DNA of 64,000 nucleotides from an uncultured Microbacterium sp. (GTDB lineage Bacteria; Actinomycetota; Actinomycetes; Actinomycetales; Microbacteriaceae). The stretch covers positions 310,001 through 374,000 of the forward strand of contig NZ_CANLCY010000002.1 of NCBI RefSeq assembly GCF_947489255.1, read 5' to 3'. Shown one piece after another: positions 54,165 through 63,646 of this stretch. Every line of letters starts with the position of its first letter. Positions within the stretch are counted from its first letter, which is position 1. Below the pieces are notes generated by a model. That model was not told where the DNA came from, searched no databases, and saw only the letters and a program-made list of their open reading frames with translations. The position numbers and the translations under genes were made by a program.

Positions 54165-54370
54165 AACAGCGTCGATCCGGCCATCACCGGGGAGCTCGCG
54201 GAAGAACGTCCGGCCCCTCGACACGCTCAGGGACCGGACCACTAGAACCGCGCGGGGCAGGCCCGTCATCGCCGCAGTGAGAGAGGCGCGCCATCAAGGC
54301 GCGCAATGCAGGGTGGTACCGCGGTCCTGACGGATCGTCCCGGCGAGCAGACCTCGACCCGCGGAGAGAC
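54165..54370 (+). promoter_or_regulatory. T-box riboswitch controlling ileS translation
   Basis: Leader RNA that senses uncharged tRNA-Ile. The very short Stem I CCGG-CCATCA-CCGG carries the isoleucine specifier ATC at 54183-54185, followed by GGAGCTCGCGGAAGAAC. The T-box sequence AGGGTGGTACCGCGG lies at 54310-54324, with TGGT for pairing to the tRNA ACCA end. The region after it would sequester GGAGAG (54363-54368) just before the ATG, and no T-run follows, so control is translational, as described for actinobacterial ileS leaders. A dispersed hairpin repeat sits in the linker (54208-54239). Confidence 0.9.
54208..54239. repeat. TTCGACAGGCTCAG-type repeat inside the T-box leader
   Basis: GTCCGG (54208-54213) pairs with CCGGAC (54234-54239) around CCCCTCGACACGCTCAGGGA, which differs only slightly from the GGTCCCTGAGCGTGTCGAAG repeats at 44341 and 44417 read on the other strand. 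Confidence 0.75.
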
Positions 54371-57300
54371 ATGACCTACCCTCGCCCCTCATCCTTCGGA
54401 CCCGCCGCCGACGCCGGTCTTGCGGGCACGCCCGCGTCGACCCCGGATGCCACGGCCCCTGCATCCGGCGGAAGCGCCGCCGCCACGGCATCCGTCGTCC
54501 CCAGCCCCCGCTTCCCGGAGATCGAGAACGACACGCTCGCGTTCTGGGCGGCCGACGACACCTTCCGCGCCTCGATCGCGAACCGCGAGGGCGCCCAGGA
54601 GTGGGTCTTCTACGACGGCCCGCCGTTCGCGAACGGCCTGCCGCACTACGGGCACCTGCTCACCGGGTACGCGAAAGACGTCTTCCCGCGTTTCCAGACC
54701 ATGCGCGGCAAGAAGGTCGACCGCGTGTTCGGGTGGGACACCCACGGCCTCCCGGCCGAGCTCGAGGCGATGAAGCAGCTCGGGATCACCGAGAAGGACG
54801 AGATCGAGGCCATGGGGGTCGCGACCTTCAACGCCAAGGCCCGCGAGTCGGTGCTCGAGTACACGCGGGAGTGGCAGGACTACGTCACCCGCCAGGCGCG
54901 CTGGGTCGACTTCGACCGCGGCTACAAGACGCTCGACACGACCTACATGGAGAGCGTGCTCTGGGCCTTCAAGACCCTGCACGACAAGGGTCTCGCCTAC
55001 GAGGGCTATCGCGTGCTGCCATACTGCTGGCGCGACGAGACCCCCCTCTCCACGCACGAGCTGCGCATGGACGACGACGTTTACAAGATGCGCCAGGACC
55101 CCTCGGTCACCGTCACCTTCCCCCTCGTCGGTGCCAAGGCCGAGGCGCTCGGTCTCACGGGCGTGCGGGCTCTGGCCTGGACGACGACGCCGTGGACCCT
55201 GCCGACGAACCTCGCGCTCGCGGTGGGTCCCGGCATCCGGTACGCCGTGATCGAGGGCGGCCCGAACGGCGCCGCCGACGTGCATACGACCGCCGACGGC
55301 ACGCCCGACGAAGCCTTCGAGGCCGTCGCCCACCGCTACCTGCTGGCCGAGGACCTGCTGCCGAACTACGCCAAAGACCTCGGGTACGAGAGCCCGGATG
55401 CCGCCCGCACGGCCGTGCAGTCCACGATCCTGGGCGCGGAGCTCGAGGGCGTGTCGTACGACCGCCTCTTCGACTACTACGCCGACGCCTCGGTGTGGGG
55501 CACGCAGGACGCCTGGAAGATCCTCGTCGACGACTACGTCACCGTCTCCGACGGCACGGGCATCGTGCACCAGGCCCCGGCCTACGGTGAGGACGACAAG
55601 CGCCTCGCGGACGCCGCGGGCCTGCCGACCATCATCTCGCTCGACGATGGCGGCCGCTTCCTGTCGGCCGTCACCGACGTGGCGGGGGAGCTGTGGATGG
55701 AGGCCAACCGGCCCCTCATCCGCCTGCTGAAGCAGGCTGGTCGCCTCGTGCGCGAGGCCTCGTACGAGCACTCGTATCCGCACTGCTGGCGCTGCCGGAA
55801 CCCCCTGATCTACAAGGCCGTGTCGAGCTGGTTCGTGCGCGTGACCGACATCAAGGACGACCTGCTGGCGAACAACCAGCAGATCACCTGGGTGCCCGAG
55901 AACGTCAAGGAGGGCCAGTTCGGCAAGTGGCTCGAGGGTGCGCGCGACTGGTCGATCAGCCGCAACCGCTACTGGGGGTCGCCGATCCCGGTGTGGAAGA
56001 GCGACAACCCCGACTACCCGCGCGTCGACGTGTACGGCTCGCTCGCCGAGATGGAGGCCGACTTCGGCCGCCTCCCGGTGAACGCGGACGGCGAGGTCGA
56101 CCTCCACCGTCCCTACATCGACGACCTCACCCGGCCGAACCCCGACGACCCGACCGGGCAGTCGACGATGCGCCGCATCGAAGACGTGCTCGACGTGTGG
56201 TTCGACTCAGGCTCCATGCCGTTCGCGCAGGTGCACTACCCGTTCGAGAACCACGAGTGGTTCGACGAGCACGCTCCGGCCGACTTCATCGTCGAGTACA
56301 TCGGGCAGACCCGCGGCTGGTTCTACGTGATGCACGTGCTCTCGACCGCGCTCTTCGACCGCCCGGCGTACACGGGTGTGTCGTGCCACGGCATCGTGCT
56401 GGGCAACGACGGGCAGAAGATGTCGAAGTCGCTGCGCAACTACCCCGACGTGCGCGAGGTGTTCGATCGCGACGGCTCGGATGCCATGCGGTGGTTCCTC
56501 ATGTCGAGCTCCGTGCTGCGCGGCGGCAACCTCGTCGTGACCGAGGAGGGCATCCGCTCGGGCGTGCGCGAGTTCCTGCTCCCGCTGTGGAACGCGTGGT
56601 ACTTCTTCGCGACGTACGCAAATGCATCCGGTGCCGACGGCTACGAGGCCGAATGGCGCACCGACTCCACCGACGTGCTCGACCGGTACATCCTGGCGCT
56701 GACCGGCGACCTTGTGACGAACGTCGCGGCCGACCTCGAGGGCCTGGACTCCACGACCGCGGCCGAGCGCCTGCGCGACTTCGCCGAGGTGCTGACCAAC
56801 TGGTACATCCGCCGCTCGCGCGACCGCTTCTGGGTGGGCGTGACCGACGATCCGCGCAGCCGCGAGGCCTTCGACACGCTGTACACGGTTCTCGAGACCC
56901 TCACCCGCGTCGCCGCCCCGCTGCTGCCTCTCGTCACCGAGCGCGTCTGGCAGGGTCTGACCGGTGGACGCAGCGTGCACCTGACCGACTGGCCGGATGC
57001 CGCCGCGTTCCCCGCGTCCGCCGACATCCGCACCGCGATGGACACCGTCCGCGAGGTCTCCAGCGTCGCCAACGCCCTGCGCAAGCGCGAGGGCAAGCGC
57101 GTCCGCCTGCCCCTGCCGCGTCTGACCGTCGTGACGGCGGATGCCGCCGGCCTGGCGCAGTTCGACGACATTCTGCGCGACGAGCTCAACGTCAAGAGCG
57201 TCGAGCAGGTCGCGCTCGAGGAGGGCACCGCTGCCGCGTACGGCATCACGCACCGGCTCTCGGTGAACGCCCGTGCCGCGGGACCCCGCCTGGGCAAGCA

Positions 57301-57823
57301 GGTGCAGCAGGCCATCAAGGCGGCGCGCGAGGGCGACTGGAGCGAGGTCGACGGACAGGTCGTCGCGGGCGGCATCGCGCTCGAGCCCGCCGAGTACGAC
57401 CTCGTCGTCGAGACCGCGGGTCGCCCCGAGGGAGAGGCGCTGGCCGTGCTCGCGGGCGGCGGCTTCGTGCTGCTCGACACCGTCACCACGCCGGAGCTCG
57501 AGGCCGAGGGCCTGGCACGCGACATGATCCGCGGCATCCAGGACACCCGCAAGGCGGCCGGCTTCGACGTGAGCGACCGGATCTCCCTCTCGCTGACCTT
57601 CGTCGAAGACTCCGACGCGCAGGCCGTGGCCCAGGCGTTCGACATCGCGGGGGTGGCATCCGAGACTCTCGCCGAAGCCGTCGTGCTGGCCGGTCCCGCG
57701 GGCCGACTCGTCGAGCGGGGGTCCCTGGCCCCCGCGGAGTTCGAGAACGTGCTCGCCGCCAAGACCTACGCGAATGTCGGGGCCGTCACGGTCGCCGTCG
57801 CACGGATCGGAGCCCCCGCATGA
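54371..57823 (+). CDS. ileS: Isoleucyl-tRNA synthetase (type 2)
   Basis: 1150 aa. [20 protein letters not shown] is the HIGH region (GLPHYGH variant) and [13 protein letters not shown] the KMSKS loop, both in the form typical of the eukaryote-like IleRS2 branch, which as a class tolerates mupirocin. A CP1 editing domain lies between. The first 48 residues (Ala/Pro/Ser/Gly-rich, to [15 protein letters not shown]) are an unusual low-complexity extension. Expression is probably gated by the T-box leader. The stop overlaps the folC start by four bases. Confidence 0.95.
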   Translation: MTYPRPSSFGPAADAGLAGTPASTPDATAPASGGSAAATASVVPSPRFPEIENDTLAFWAADDTFRASIANREGAQEWVFYDGPPFANGLPHYGHLLTGYAKDVFPRFQTMRGKKVDRVFGWDTHGLPAELEAMKQLGITEKDEIEAMGVATFNAKARESVLEYTREWQDYVTRQARWVDFDRGYKTLDTTYMESVLWAFKTLHDKGLAYEGYRVLPYCWRDETPLSTHELRMDDDVYKMRQDPSVTVTFPLVGAKAEALGLTGVRALAWTTTPWTLPTNLALAVGPGIRYAVIEGGPNGAADVHTTADGTPDEAFEAVAHRYLLAEDLLPNYAKDLGYESPDAARTAVQSTILGAELEGVSYDRLFDYYADASVWGTQDAWKILVDDYVTVSDGTGIVHQAPAYGEDDKRLADAAGLPTIISLDDGGRFLSAVTDVAGELWMEANRPLIRLLKQAGRLVREASYEHSYPHCWRCRNPLIYKAVSSWFVRVTDIKDDLLANNQQITWVPENVKEGQFGKWLEGARDWSISRNRYWGSPIPVWKSDNPDYPRVDVYGSLAEMEADFGRLPVNADGEVDLHRPYIDDLTRPNPDDPTGQSTMRRIEDVLDVWFDSGSMPFAQVHYPFENHEWFDEHAPADFIVEYIGQTRGWFYVMHVLSTALFDRPAYTGVSCHGIVLGNDGQKMSKSLRNYPDVREVFDRDGSDAMRWFLMSSSVLRGGNLVVTEEGIRSGVREFLLPLWNAWYFFATYANASGADGYEAEWRTDSTDVLDRYILALTGDLVTNVAADLEGLDSTTAAERLRDFAEVLTNWYIRRSRDRFWVGVTDDPRSREAFDTLYTVLETLTRVAAPLLPLVTERVWQGLTGGRSVHLTDWPDAAAFPASADIRTAMDTVREVSSVANALRKREGKRVRLPLPRLTVVTADAAGLAQFDDILRDELNVKSVEQVALEEGTAAAYGITHRLSVNARAAGPRLGKQVQQAIKAAREGDWSEVDGQVVAGGIALEPAEYDLVVETAGRPEGEALAVLAGGGFVLLDTVTTPELEAEGLARDMIRGIQDTRKAAGFDVSDRISLSLTFVEDSDAQAVAQAFDIAGVASETLAEAVVLAGPAGRLVERGSLAPAEFENVLAAKTYANVGAVTVAVARIGAPA

Positions 57824-59172
57824 GCGATCGCACCAGGGCCGACGCCGTCTACAGCGCGTTGCTCGAACGGCAGGGCGAGCAGTGGGTGCAGCCGCGCGTC
57901 GAGCGCACGCGCCGCGTGCTCGAGCTGCTCGCCGACCCGCAGCGCACGTACCGCGTGATCCACATCACGGGGACGAACGGCAAGACCTCGACCAGCCGCA
58001 TGATCGAGAGCCTGCTGCGGGCGATGGGCCTTCGCACGGGGCTGTTCACCAGCCCCCACCTCGAACGCTTCACCGAACGCATCCTCATCGACGGCGAGCC
58101 CGTCTCGGACGCTGCGATCGCCGACGCGTGGGACGAGATCCAGCCGTTCGTCGGCATGGTGGATGCCGAGTTGGCCGCGGCCGACGACGCCCCGCTGACG
58201 TTCTTCGAATTGCTCACGGTGCTCGCCTTCGTGGTCGCCGCCGACGCACCGATCGATGTGCTCGTGCTGGAGGTCGGCATGGGCGGGGAGTGGGACTCCA
58301 CGAACACCGCCGACGGCGACGTCGCGGTCTTCACCCCCATCGACGTCGATCACGTCGACCGGCTGGGCGCGACGATCGCCGAGATCGCCACGGTCAAGTC
58401 CGGCATCATCAAGCCCGGAGCCGCGGTCGTCTCGGCGGCCCAGCCCGAGGAGGCCCTGCGCGCGATCCGCTCGCGCGCCGAGAAGGAGGGCGCGCACGTC
58501 GCCGTGGCCGGCGACGGTTTCGCGCTCGAGGCGCAGACGCTCGCGGTCGGCGGCCAGCAGCTCGATATCCGCGGTGTCGCCGGCACGTACCGCGAGGTCT
58601 ACCTGCCCCTCTACGGCGCGCACCAGGGCACCAACGCCGCCCTCGCCGTCGCCGCGGTGGAGTCGCTGATCGGCGGGGGCTCGCAGCCGCTCGCCGCCGA
58701 CGTGGTGGCCGACGGACTCGGCAACGCCACCTCGCCCGGGCGCCTGCAGCTCGTCGGCACCGCACCGACCGTGCTCGTGGACGCCGCGCACAACCCGCAC
58801 GGCGCCCGCGCGCTGGTCGCCGCCCTCGACGAGGCCTTCGACATCGACGAGTGGGGGGCCGTCGTCGGCATCCTCGACGGGAAGGATGCCGTGGGCATCA
58901 TGTCGGCGCTCGTTCCCGCCGTGGCGCGGGTGTTCGCCACCGCCCCCGACAGCGACCGCGCCACCGACCCCGACGTGATCGCCGACGTCGCCGAGGCCGC
59001 CGATCTGCCCGTCACCGTGCACCCCACCCTCGAGGACGCGGCCGACGCCGCGCGCGCGTGGGCCGCGGAGTCCGACCGCCGGGCCGTCGTCATCGCCGGC
59101 TCCGTCGTGCTGGCCGGCGAAGCCCTGCGTCTGTCGGAGCTCGAGGATTGGAAATCGGGGTGGCAGGCGTGA
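57820..59172 (+). CDS. folC: Bifunctional folylpolyglutamate/dihydrofolate synthase
   Basis: 450 aa Mur-ligase-type enzyme that adds glutamate to folates. [20 protein letters not shown] is the ATP-binding loop; [26 protein letters not shown] (in place of the usual D-H-x-x-x-LG motif), [10 protein letters not shown] and [10 protein letters not shown] follow in family order. ATGA overlap with ileS, GTGA overlap with the next gene, so four genes to ndk form one unit. Confidence 0.94.
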   Translation: MSDRTRADAVYSALLERQGEQWVQPRVERTRRVLELLADPQRTYRVIHITGTNGKTSTSRMIESLLRAMGLRTGLFTSPHLERFTERILIDGEPVSDAAIADAWDEIQPFVGMVDAELAAADDAPLTFFELLTVLAFVVAADAPIDVLVLEVGMGGEWDSTNTADGDVAVFTPIDVDHVDRLGATIAEIATVKSGIIKPGAAVVSAAQPEEALRAIRSRAEKEGAHVAVAGDGFALEAQTLAVGGQQLDIRGVAGTYREVYLPLYGAHQGTNAALAVAAVESLIGGGSQPLAADVVADGLGNATSPGRLQLVGTAPTVLVDAAHNPHGARALVAALDEAFDIDEWGAVVGILDGKDAVGIMSALVPAVARVFATAPDSDRATDPDVIADVAEAADLPVTVHPTLEDAADAARAWAAESDRRAVVIAGSVVLAGEALRLSELEDWKSGWQA

Positions 59173-59582
59173 GCCCCCGCGCACCGCGCGCGCCGCGCCC
59201 GCGTCGTCAGCGCGGCGCGCAGGAGTCGCTCGGCGCGGTCGTGCTCGGCTTCGAGTCGATCATCGTCTTCCTCGGCGGCCTCGTCGTCTACGGCCTCAAG
59301 GTCCTGCCCTTCGGCATCGAGCCGTGGTGGGGGATTGTCGGCGGTGTCGTGCTCGCCGTCGCGATGGTCGCGGTGTCGGGTCTGCTGCGTCATCGCTGGG
59401 CGCTGTTCGCCGGGTGGGGGCTGCAGGTGCTCCTGCTGCTCGGCGGTTTCCTCGTTCCGGCCCTCGCCGTGGTCGCGGTCATTTTCGGCGGCATGTGGGC
59501 GTATGCGACGATCAAGGGAGCGGCCCTCGATCGTGCGAACGCGCGACGGGCCGCCGACCCCGACCTCTCGAACGGAGAATGA
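59169..59582 (+). CDS. DUF4233 membrane protein
   Basis: 137 aa with a basic Arg/Pro-rich N terminus and three to four hydrophobic helices (SLGAVVLGFESIIVFLGGLV, GIVGGVVLAVAMVAVSGLL, VPALAVVAVIFGGMWAYATI). DUF4233 proteins sit between folC and ndk in many actinobacteria, including the M. tuberculosis Rv2446c position. Function unknown. GTG start overlaps the folC stop. Confidence 0.85.
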   Translation: MSPRAPRAPRPRRQRGAQESLGAVVLGFESIIVFLGGLVVYGLKVLPFGIEPWWGIVGGVVLAVAMVAVSGLLRHRWALFAGWGLQVLLLLGGFLVPALAVVAVIFGGMWAYATIKGAALDRANARRAADPDLSNGE

Positions 59583-59585
59583 CCC

Positions 59586-60002
59586 ATGGCCACCGAAGAG
59601 ACCCTCGTCCTGGTCAAGCCCGATGGCGTCGCCCGCGGCCTGACCGGCGCGATCCTCGCCCGCATCGAGGCGAAGGGCTACGCCCTCGTCGACATCCGCC
59701 TGGTCGAGCCCGACCGTGAGACCCTCGCCCGGCACTACGCCGAGCACGAGGGCAAGCCGTTCTACGAGCCGCTGCTCGAGTTCATGCTGTCCGGCCCCTC
59801 GGTCGCGATCCGCCTCGCGGGCAACCGCGTCATCGAGGGCTTCCGCTCCCTCGCCGGCACCACCGACCCCACCACCGCCGCCCCCGGCACGATCCGCGGC
59901 GACTTCGGCCGCGACTGGGGCCTGAAGGTGCAGCAGAACCTCGTGCACGGCAGCGACAGCGTCGAATCCGCCGAGCGCGAGCTCGCGATCTGGTTCGCCT
60001 GA
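59586..60002 (+). CDS. ndk: Nucleoside-diphosphate kinase
   Basis: 138 aa. Transfers phosphate from ATP to other NDPs via phospho-His121 in NLVHGSDS; Lys11 in LVKPDGVARG and the ARHYAEHEGKPFYEPLLEFM region are conserved. Last gene of the ileS-folC-DUF4233-ndk unit; three bases after the preceding stop. Confidence 0.96.
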   Translation: MATEETLVLVKPDGVARGLTGAILARIEAKGYALVDIRLVEPDRETLARHYAEHEGKPFYEPLLEFMLSGPSVAIRLAGNRVIEGFRSLAGTTDPTTAAPGTIRGDFGRDWGLKVQQNLVHGSDSVESAERELAIWFA

Positions 60003-60014
60003 TCCGGATGCCGT

Positions 60015-60047
60015 GAAGGCCGCCGCCCCGCAAGGGCGGCGGCCTTC
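60015..60047 (+). terminator. Terminator of ndk
   Basis: 14-bp perfect stem GAAGGCCGCCGCCC / GGGCGGCGGCCTTC, loop CGCAA. Confidence 0.85.
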
Positions 60048-60092
60048 GTCGTCTTCCCCGGAGCCGAGCCACCGGGCTCAGCGTCCACGTGA

Positions 60093-60302
60093 GGTGGCTG
60101 AGCCTGTCGAAGGCACCGGGGGGCAGCGTCCACGTGAGGTGGCTGAGCCTGTCGAAGCCACCGACCCGCGGCTCCCGGTCCCTTCGACAAGCTCAGGGAC
60201 CTTCGGGGTCCGACGACCTTCGACGAGCTCAGCGACCTCCGACGCGGCCGGGAACACGAGCCCCGGCGTCGACGCGAGATGGCTGAGCCTGTCGAAGCCA
60301 CC
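60093..60302. repeat. Cluster of TTCGACAGGCTCAG hairpin repeats
   Basis: At least five units: GGTGGCTGAGCCTGTCGAAG (twice in the first 70 bases), GGTCCCTTCGACAAGCTCAG, a diverged CCTTCGACGAGCTCAGCGACC, and GATGGCTGAGCCTGTCGAAG at the end. With the next element it fills the 413-base gap between ndk and the VKOR gene. Confidence 0.8.
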
Positions 60303-60308
60303 GGTGCC

Positions 60309-60402
60309 CGTGCGCGCACAACCTCAGCGATGCGCGCCGGGTCAGTGGCATCCGGGTCGCTCGAGCTGAGGTCATGCGCATGGCGGAGGATGTGCGCAGC
60401 GC
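60309..60402. repeat. Long-hairpin repeat, copy g
   Basis: Left arm gtgcgcgcacaacctcagcg is the best complement of the consensus right arm seen in any copy; right arm GAGGTCATGCGCATGGCGGA with GGATGTGCGC. A GGCATCC word lies in the spacer. Confidence 0.65.
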
Positions 60403-60416
60403 GACGCACCGACGCG

Positions 60417-61016
60417 TCAGAGCTGCGACAGCACGTCCAGGCGCACCTGCGCCAGCACCGCGACGACGACGTAGCACGCGAAGGCCATGAGCGGCACCCA
60501 GACCATGAGTCGGTCGGCGACCTCGCGCACCTTCGGGGCGCCCGGGATGACGCCCTCGCGCAGCACGTGCAAGGTGACGACGAAGAACGACGGGATGACG
60601 ACCGCCCACGTGACCATGCACCACGGGCACAGGGTCGCCAGCACGAACAGGCTCTGCGAGATGAGCCAGACGACGAAACCGATCGCGAAGACGAAGCCGA
60701 GCCAGAACAGCACCCAGAACCACCGGGCGAAGCGGGCGCCCGCCAGCAGGGCCATTCCGACGACGATCGGGGCGATCCAGGCCCCCAGGCCGATGATCGG
60801 GTTGGGGAAGCCGAAGACACTGCCCTGCGACGACTGCAGGTTGGTGGAGCACTGGACGAGAACGCTGAAGTCGCAGGACGCCGCGGCCCCCGGGTTCATG
60901 AGCTGGTGGAAGCGCTCCATGGTCAGGGAGAAGGCGGCGACCCATCCCACCACGCCCGCGAAGATCAACCAGATGGCCACGACGACCGGACGGCGGGGGG
61001 CGACGGCTTCACTCAT
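60417..61016 (-). CDS. Vitamin K epoxide reductase-family protein
   Basis: 199 aa, four to five membrane helices. The redox pairs are Cys48/Cys56 (ASCDFSVLVQC) on the outer loop and the CPWC motif Cys130/Cys133 (LATLCPWCMV) in the membrane. Bacterial VKORs reoxidise a DsbA-like protein for disulfide formation outside the membrane; no DsbA is adjacent here. Exported proteins nearby with paired cysteines are plausible clients. Confidence 0.92.
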   Translation of the reverse strand: MSEAVAPRRPVVVAIWLIFAGVVGWVAAFSLTMERFHQLMNPGAAASCDFSVLVQCSTNLQSSQGSVFGFPNPIIGLGAWIAPIVVGMALLAGARFARWFWVLFWLGFVFAIGFVVWLISQSLFVLATLCPWCMVTWAVVIPSFFVVTLHVLREGVIPGAPKVREVADRLMVWVPLMAFACYVVVAVLAQVRLDVLSQL

Positions 61017-61063
61017 GGAGCCGATTCTCGCACCGTCGCGCTATGCGGTCGCTTCGAACGGCC

Positions 61064-62590
61064 TCACTCGCGCGTCGCGAAGACGCTGTGATCGACCACC
61101 TCTCCCGTGAACAGGTCGAGGCCGGGGGGTGGGCCTCCGTGCTGTGCGGCGTACTGCTGCTCCCACGCATGGACCGAGTTCGTGTAGGCCTTGTTGTTGT
61201 GCGCGTCGATGGGACTCGCCGGACCCGGCATGAGCACGCGATTGACGTTCGACGGGATCTCGTCGAACGCGTTCCCGTCGAGAGTCGGCACGACGTCCGT
61301 GACGTGCTGGAAGGCATACACCGGCACGTCGCGCGGCACGTCGAAAGAGTCGATCGGCGATCCGTTCGTCACGACGCCGACCGTGTTGTACGGGAACGTG
61401 CGGTCGGAAGCCAGATTGGCCGCCATGATCCCGCCCTGGCTGAACCCTGTGAGGACGACGTCGCTTCCCGGGGGCACCCCCGCGTCGCTCATCGCCTCGA
61501 GAACCGCCCGCTCGTAGGCCGTGCGCAGAGCCGGATTGTCCATCATGAGGGCGATGTTCGAGTCGCGGTCGTTCAACGCGCCCGCGTCGGGACCGAGCTG
61601 CCAATCCTGCGTGGAGGGGAGCGAGACGACCCACCGCTCCATCCCGTCGGATCCCACGATCTTCTTGATGTCGATGACCGTCTGGTCGGCGCCGCCCATC
61701 CCGTCGGTCGTGCCGTTCACCGAGACGAGGTCGGCGAGGGTGGACAGCCGGGTCACCTCTTGCGATCGCTCCCACGCCTCGCGTCTCTGGCCGGTCAGCG
61801 TCTCCGGGTCGAGCTCTTCGACATCCGTCGATTTCTGCAGGAAGTTCTGGCCCGCGCCGCCCAGAAGGAACCCGCCGGCGACCCCGAGAGGACCGAACGG
61901 CACCCCCGCGAGAGCGCCCAGGGCCGGCAGCATCTTGGCGATGATCTGCTGCAGATCGTCGATCCCCTCGGCGATGAGAGGCAGGAGCCGCTGCAGGAGC
62001 GACCCGAGAGCCGCGAGGGCTTCGAGAAGGTCGGTGACGAGACGTCCGGTCGCCTCGATGAGGTCGTACGCACCCCGGGCGAAGTCTTGGACGCGATCGG
62101 CCACCTCGAAGGGGTTCAGAGTGAAGGAGAAGAGGTCGTCGGCGAAGCGCGCCAGCTGAACCAGAGCGTCGCAGACGAACGACCGGGTGGCCTCCACGAT
62201 GCGGGAGGCCAGGCGCAGCGCGGCGGCGGTCGCCGCCGTCCACTCGGCCGCGTCGAGGGCCACCTGGAAGAGGTCTTCGTGGCGCTCGCGCAGCGCACGC
62301 ACCGTGCGACCGTCGAGCTCGCCGAGCGAGGCCCGCGCGCTCTGAACGGTGTCCGGGATACCGGACAGCGATCTCGAGCTGTCCTCCCACGCGGCGGCGA
62401 CGGCCGCCGTGGCGGCGGGGTTGCCGACCAGTTCGTCGAACCAGTCGCGCAACGGCTGCACGTACTGCAGCACGACGCCCGCGATGCCGGGGATCTGCGC
62501 GCACGCGTCGCCCCCCGGACCGGTGGAGGGCAGGCCCCGAGCCCAGGTGCCACCCGCGAGTTCGGAGCTGATGGCGGATGCGGCGGTCAT
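61064..62590 (-). CDS. T7SS-associated protein with C-terminal alpha/beta hydrolase domain
   Basis: 508 aa. Residues 1-250 are helical with an ESX-substrate-like AAAWEDSSRSL region, then hydrophobic helices (about 185-245, ALAALGSLLQRLLPLIAEGI and GVPFGPLGVAGGFLLGGAG). Residues about 280-508 form a hydrolase: nucleophile Ser384 in TGFSQGGIMAANL, likely acid Asp432 in HVTDVVPTLDG, and His463, His474 or His501 as candidate base. It ends an operon whose genes each overlap by four bases. A secreted lipase/esterase or toxin is inferred; no immunity gene is recognised. Confidence 0.75.
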   Translation of the reverse strand: MTAASAISSELAGGTWARGLPSTGPGGDACAQIPGIAGVVLQYVQPLRDWFDELVGNPAATAAVAAAWEDSSRSLSGIPDTVQSARASLGELDGRTVRALRERHEDLFQVALDAAEWTAATAAALRLASRIVEATRSFVCDALVQLARFADDLFSFTLNPFEVADRVQDFARGAYDLIEATGRLVTDLLEALAALGSLLQRLLPLIAEGIDDLQQIIAKMLPALGALAGVPFGPLGVAGGFLLGGAGQNFLQKSTDVEELDPETLTGQRREAWERSQEVTRLSTLADLVSVNGTTDGMGGADQTVIDIKKIVGSDGMERWVVSLPSTQDWQLGPDAGALNDRDSNIALMMDNPALRTAYERAVLEAMSDAGVPPGSDVVLTGFSQGGIMAANLASDRTFPYNTVGVVTNGSPIDSFDVPRDVPVYAFQHVTDVVPTLDGNAFDEIPSNVNRVLMPGPASPIDAHNNKAYTNSVHAWEQQYAAQHGGPPPGLDLFTGEVVDHSVFATRE

Positions 62591-62904
62591 CCGCCGGTCC
62601 CGGCGAAGACGTCCACGGCATCCTGTTCGACCGTGGAGAACGCCGTCGTGGCGTCGTCGACCCCGTCGGCGACGCGATCTGCCAGGTTCTGCGCCGACGC
62701 GAGGAATTCGCGCGCCCGATCCGCGACCGCGTTCGCGAGGGGGACGACGAGGCCCCGGCTCAGCAGACCGAACGCCTCCTGGGGCAGATCGGCGGTAACG
62801 CCGTCCGCGGCCGAGGCGAAAGCGCCCGACGCATCGCGCACCAGGGACGCCTGCTTCTTCAGAACGCCGCCGTCGATCTCGATGCGCTGGTTCGCCGCTG
62901 TCAT
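62587..62904 (-). CDS. EspC/DUF2580-like type VII secretion target
   Basis: 105 aa, two predicted helices (RIEIDGGVLKKQASLVRDAS and REFLASAQNLADRVADGVDD) joined by a loop with the AFGLLSRG turn, the layout of DUF2580/EspC-type proteins. No WxG and no clear YxxxD/E motif. Overlaps the genes on both sides by four bases. Probably a co-secreted partner of the hydrolase. Confidence 0.72.
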   Translation of the reverse strand: MTAANQRIEIDGGVLKKQASLVRDASGAFASAADGVTADLPQEAFGLLSRGLVVPLANAVADRAREFLASAQNLADRVADGVDDATTAFSTVEQDAVDVFAGTGG

Positions 62905-63350
62905 CGTGTCGCCCCCTCCGCGATCGTCCTCGCCTCGTCCATGGTGATGCTCGACCCGTCGTAGTTCGGCGTCGCACCGAGACTCGTGAGCGCTGATGCC
63001 ACGTCGATCCTCGTGTCGTCGCCGTCGCGGAAAGCCACGTCGAGGTACTTCATGTTCAGGTTTCGCCCGTCCAGGGCGATTCCGATCACACTGCGAACGA
63101 ACTCCGGCGACGCCTCCGTCCCCTCCCCGGTGGGGAGGGTGACGGTTCCCCCCACCGTCAGGGTCTCGGTGAACCCGTCGAGGCTGACATCGGCGTAGGC
63201 ATCCGAAATGCCGAGGTCGGCGGCCTCGAGTGCGGCGGGGATCGCCGTCTTGTACGAATCGTCGGCGAGCGGCGATTGGCTGCAGCCCGCGGCGAGACTC
63301 GCGACCACCGCGAGGCCGACGACCGCGATCGTGCGGACGGGACGTCTCAT
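62901..63350 (-). CDS. Putative lipoprotein in the T7SS-linked operon
   Basis: 149 aa. Signal peptide with lipobox LAAGC (Cys23). The mature domain (LGISDAYADVSLDGFTETLT, SVIGIALDGRNLNMKYLDVA) is beta-rich with no recognised family. Coupled by ATGA overlaps to the WXG100 gene before it and the EspC-like gene after it. It might be a cell-surface immunity or docking factor; that is speculation from position. Confidence 0.72.
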   Translation of the reverse strand: MRRPVRTIAVVGLAVVASLAAGCSQSPLADDSYKTAIPAALEAADLGISDAYADVSLDGFTETLTVGGTVTLPTGEGTEASPEFVRSVIGIALDGRNLNMKYLDVAFRDGDDTRIDVASALTSLGATPNYDGSSITMDEARTIAEGATR

Positions 63351-63646
63351 GCCGTCGCCCCCAGACCGCGAGCACCGGCGAGGTCGACCTCGCTGTAGGC
63401 GGCGGCGAGGTCGTCCAGCGCCCCGCACGTCCTCGTCAGCAGGGCTGTGCGGCTGGCCGCGCTCGTGCCGAACTGCGCCTGGGCGAACGCGTAGGCCTGC
63501 TGTGCCTCTCCGCTCCATTGCGTGCTAAGTGTCGCGGCCTCGCGCGTCAGCGTCTCGACGAGCTGGTCGATCCGCGACCCCGCGTCCTTGATGTTCTGCG
63601 CGGCGGTCGCGAGTCGAGCCGGCGTCACCTCCAGATGATTGATCAT
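63347..63646 (-). CDS. WXG100-family (ESAT-6-like) protein
   Basis: 99 aa helical hairpin with the turn motif WSG at 44-46 (LSTQWSGEAQQAY) and a C-terminal YSEVD at 84-88, matching the YxxxD/E type VII secretion signal. ATG at 63646 (MINHLEVTP) is chosen over a longer frame. ATGA overlaps on both sides. Likely secreted as a dimer with a partner, possibly the EspC-like protein. Confidence 0.85.
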   Translation of the reverse strand: MINHLEVTPARLATAAQNIKDAGSRIDQLVETLTREAATLSTQWSGEAQQAYAFAQAQFGTSAASRTALLTRTCGALDDLAAAYSEVDLAGARGLGATA

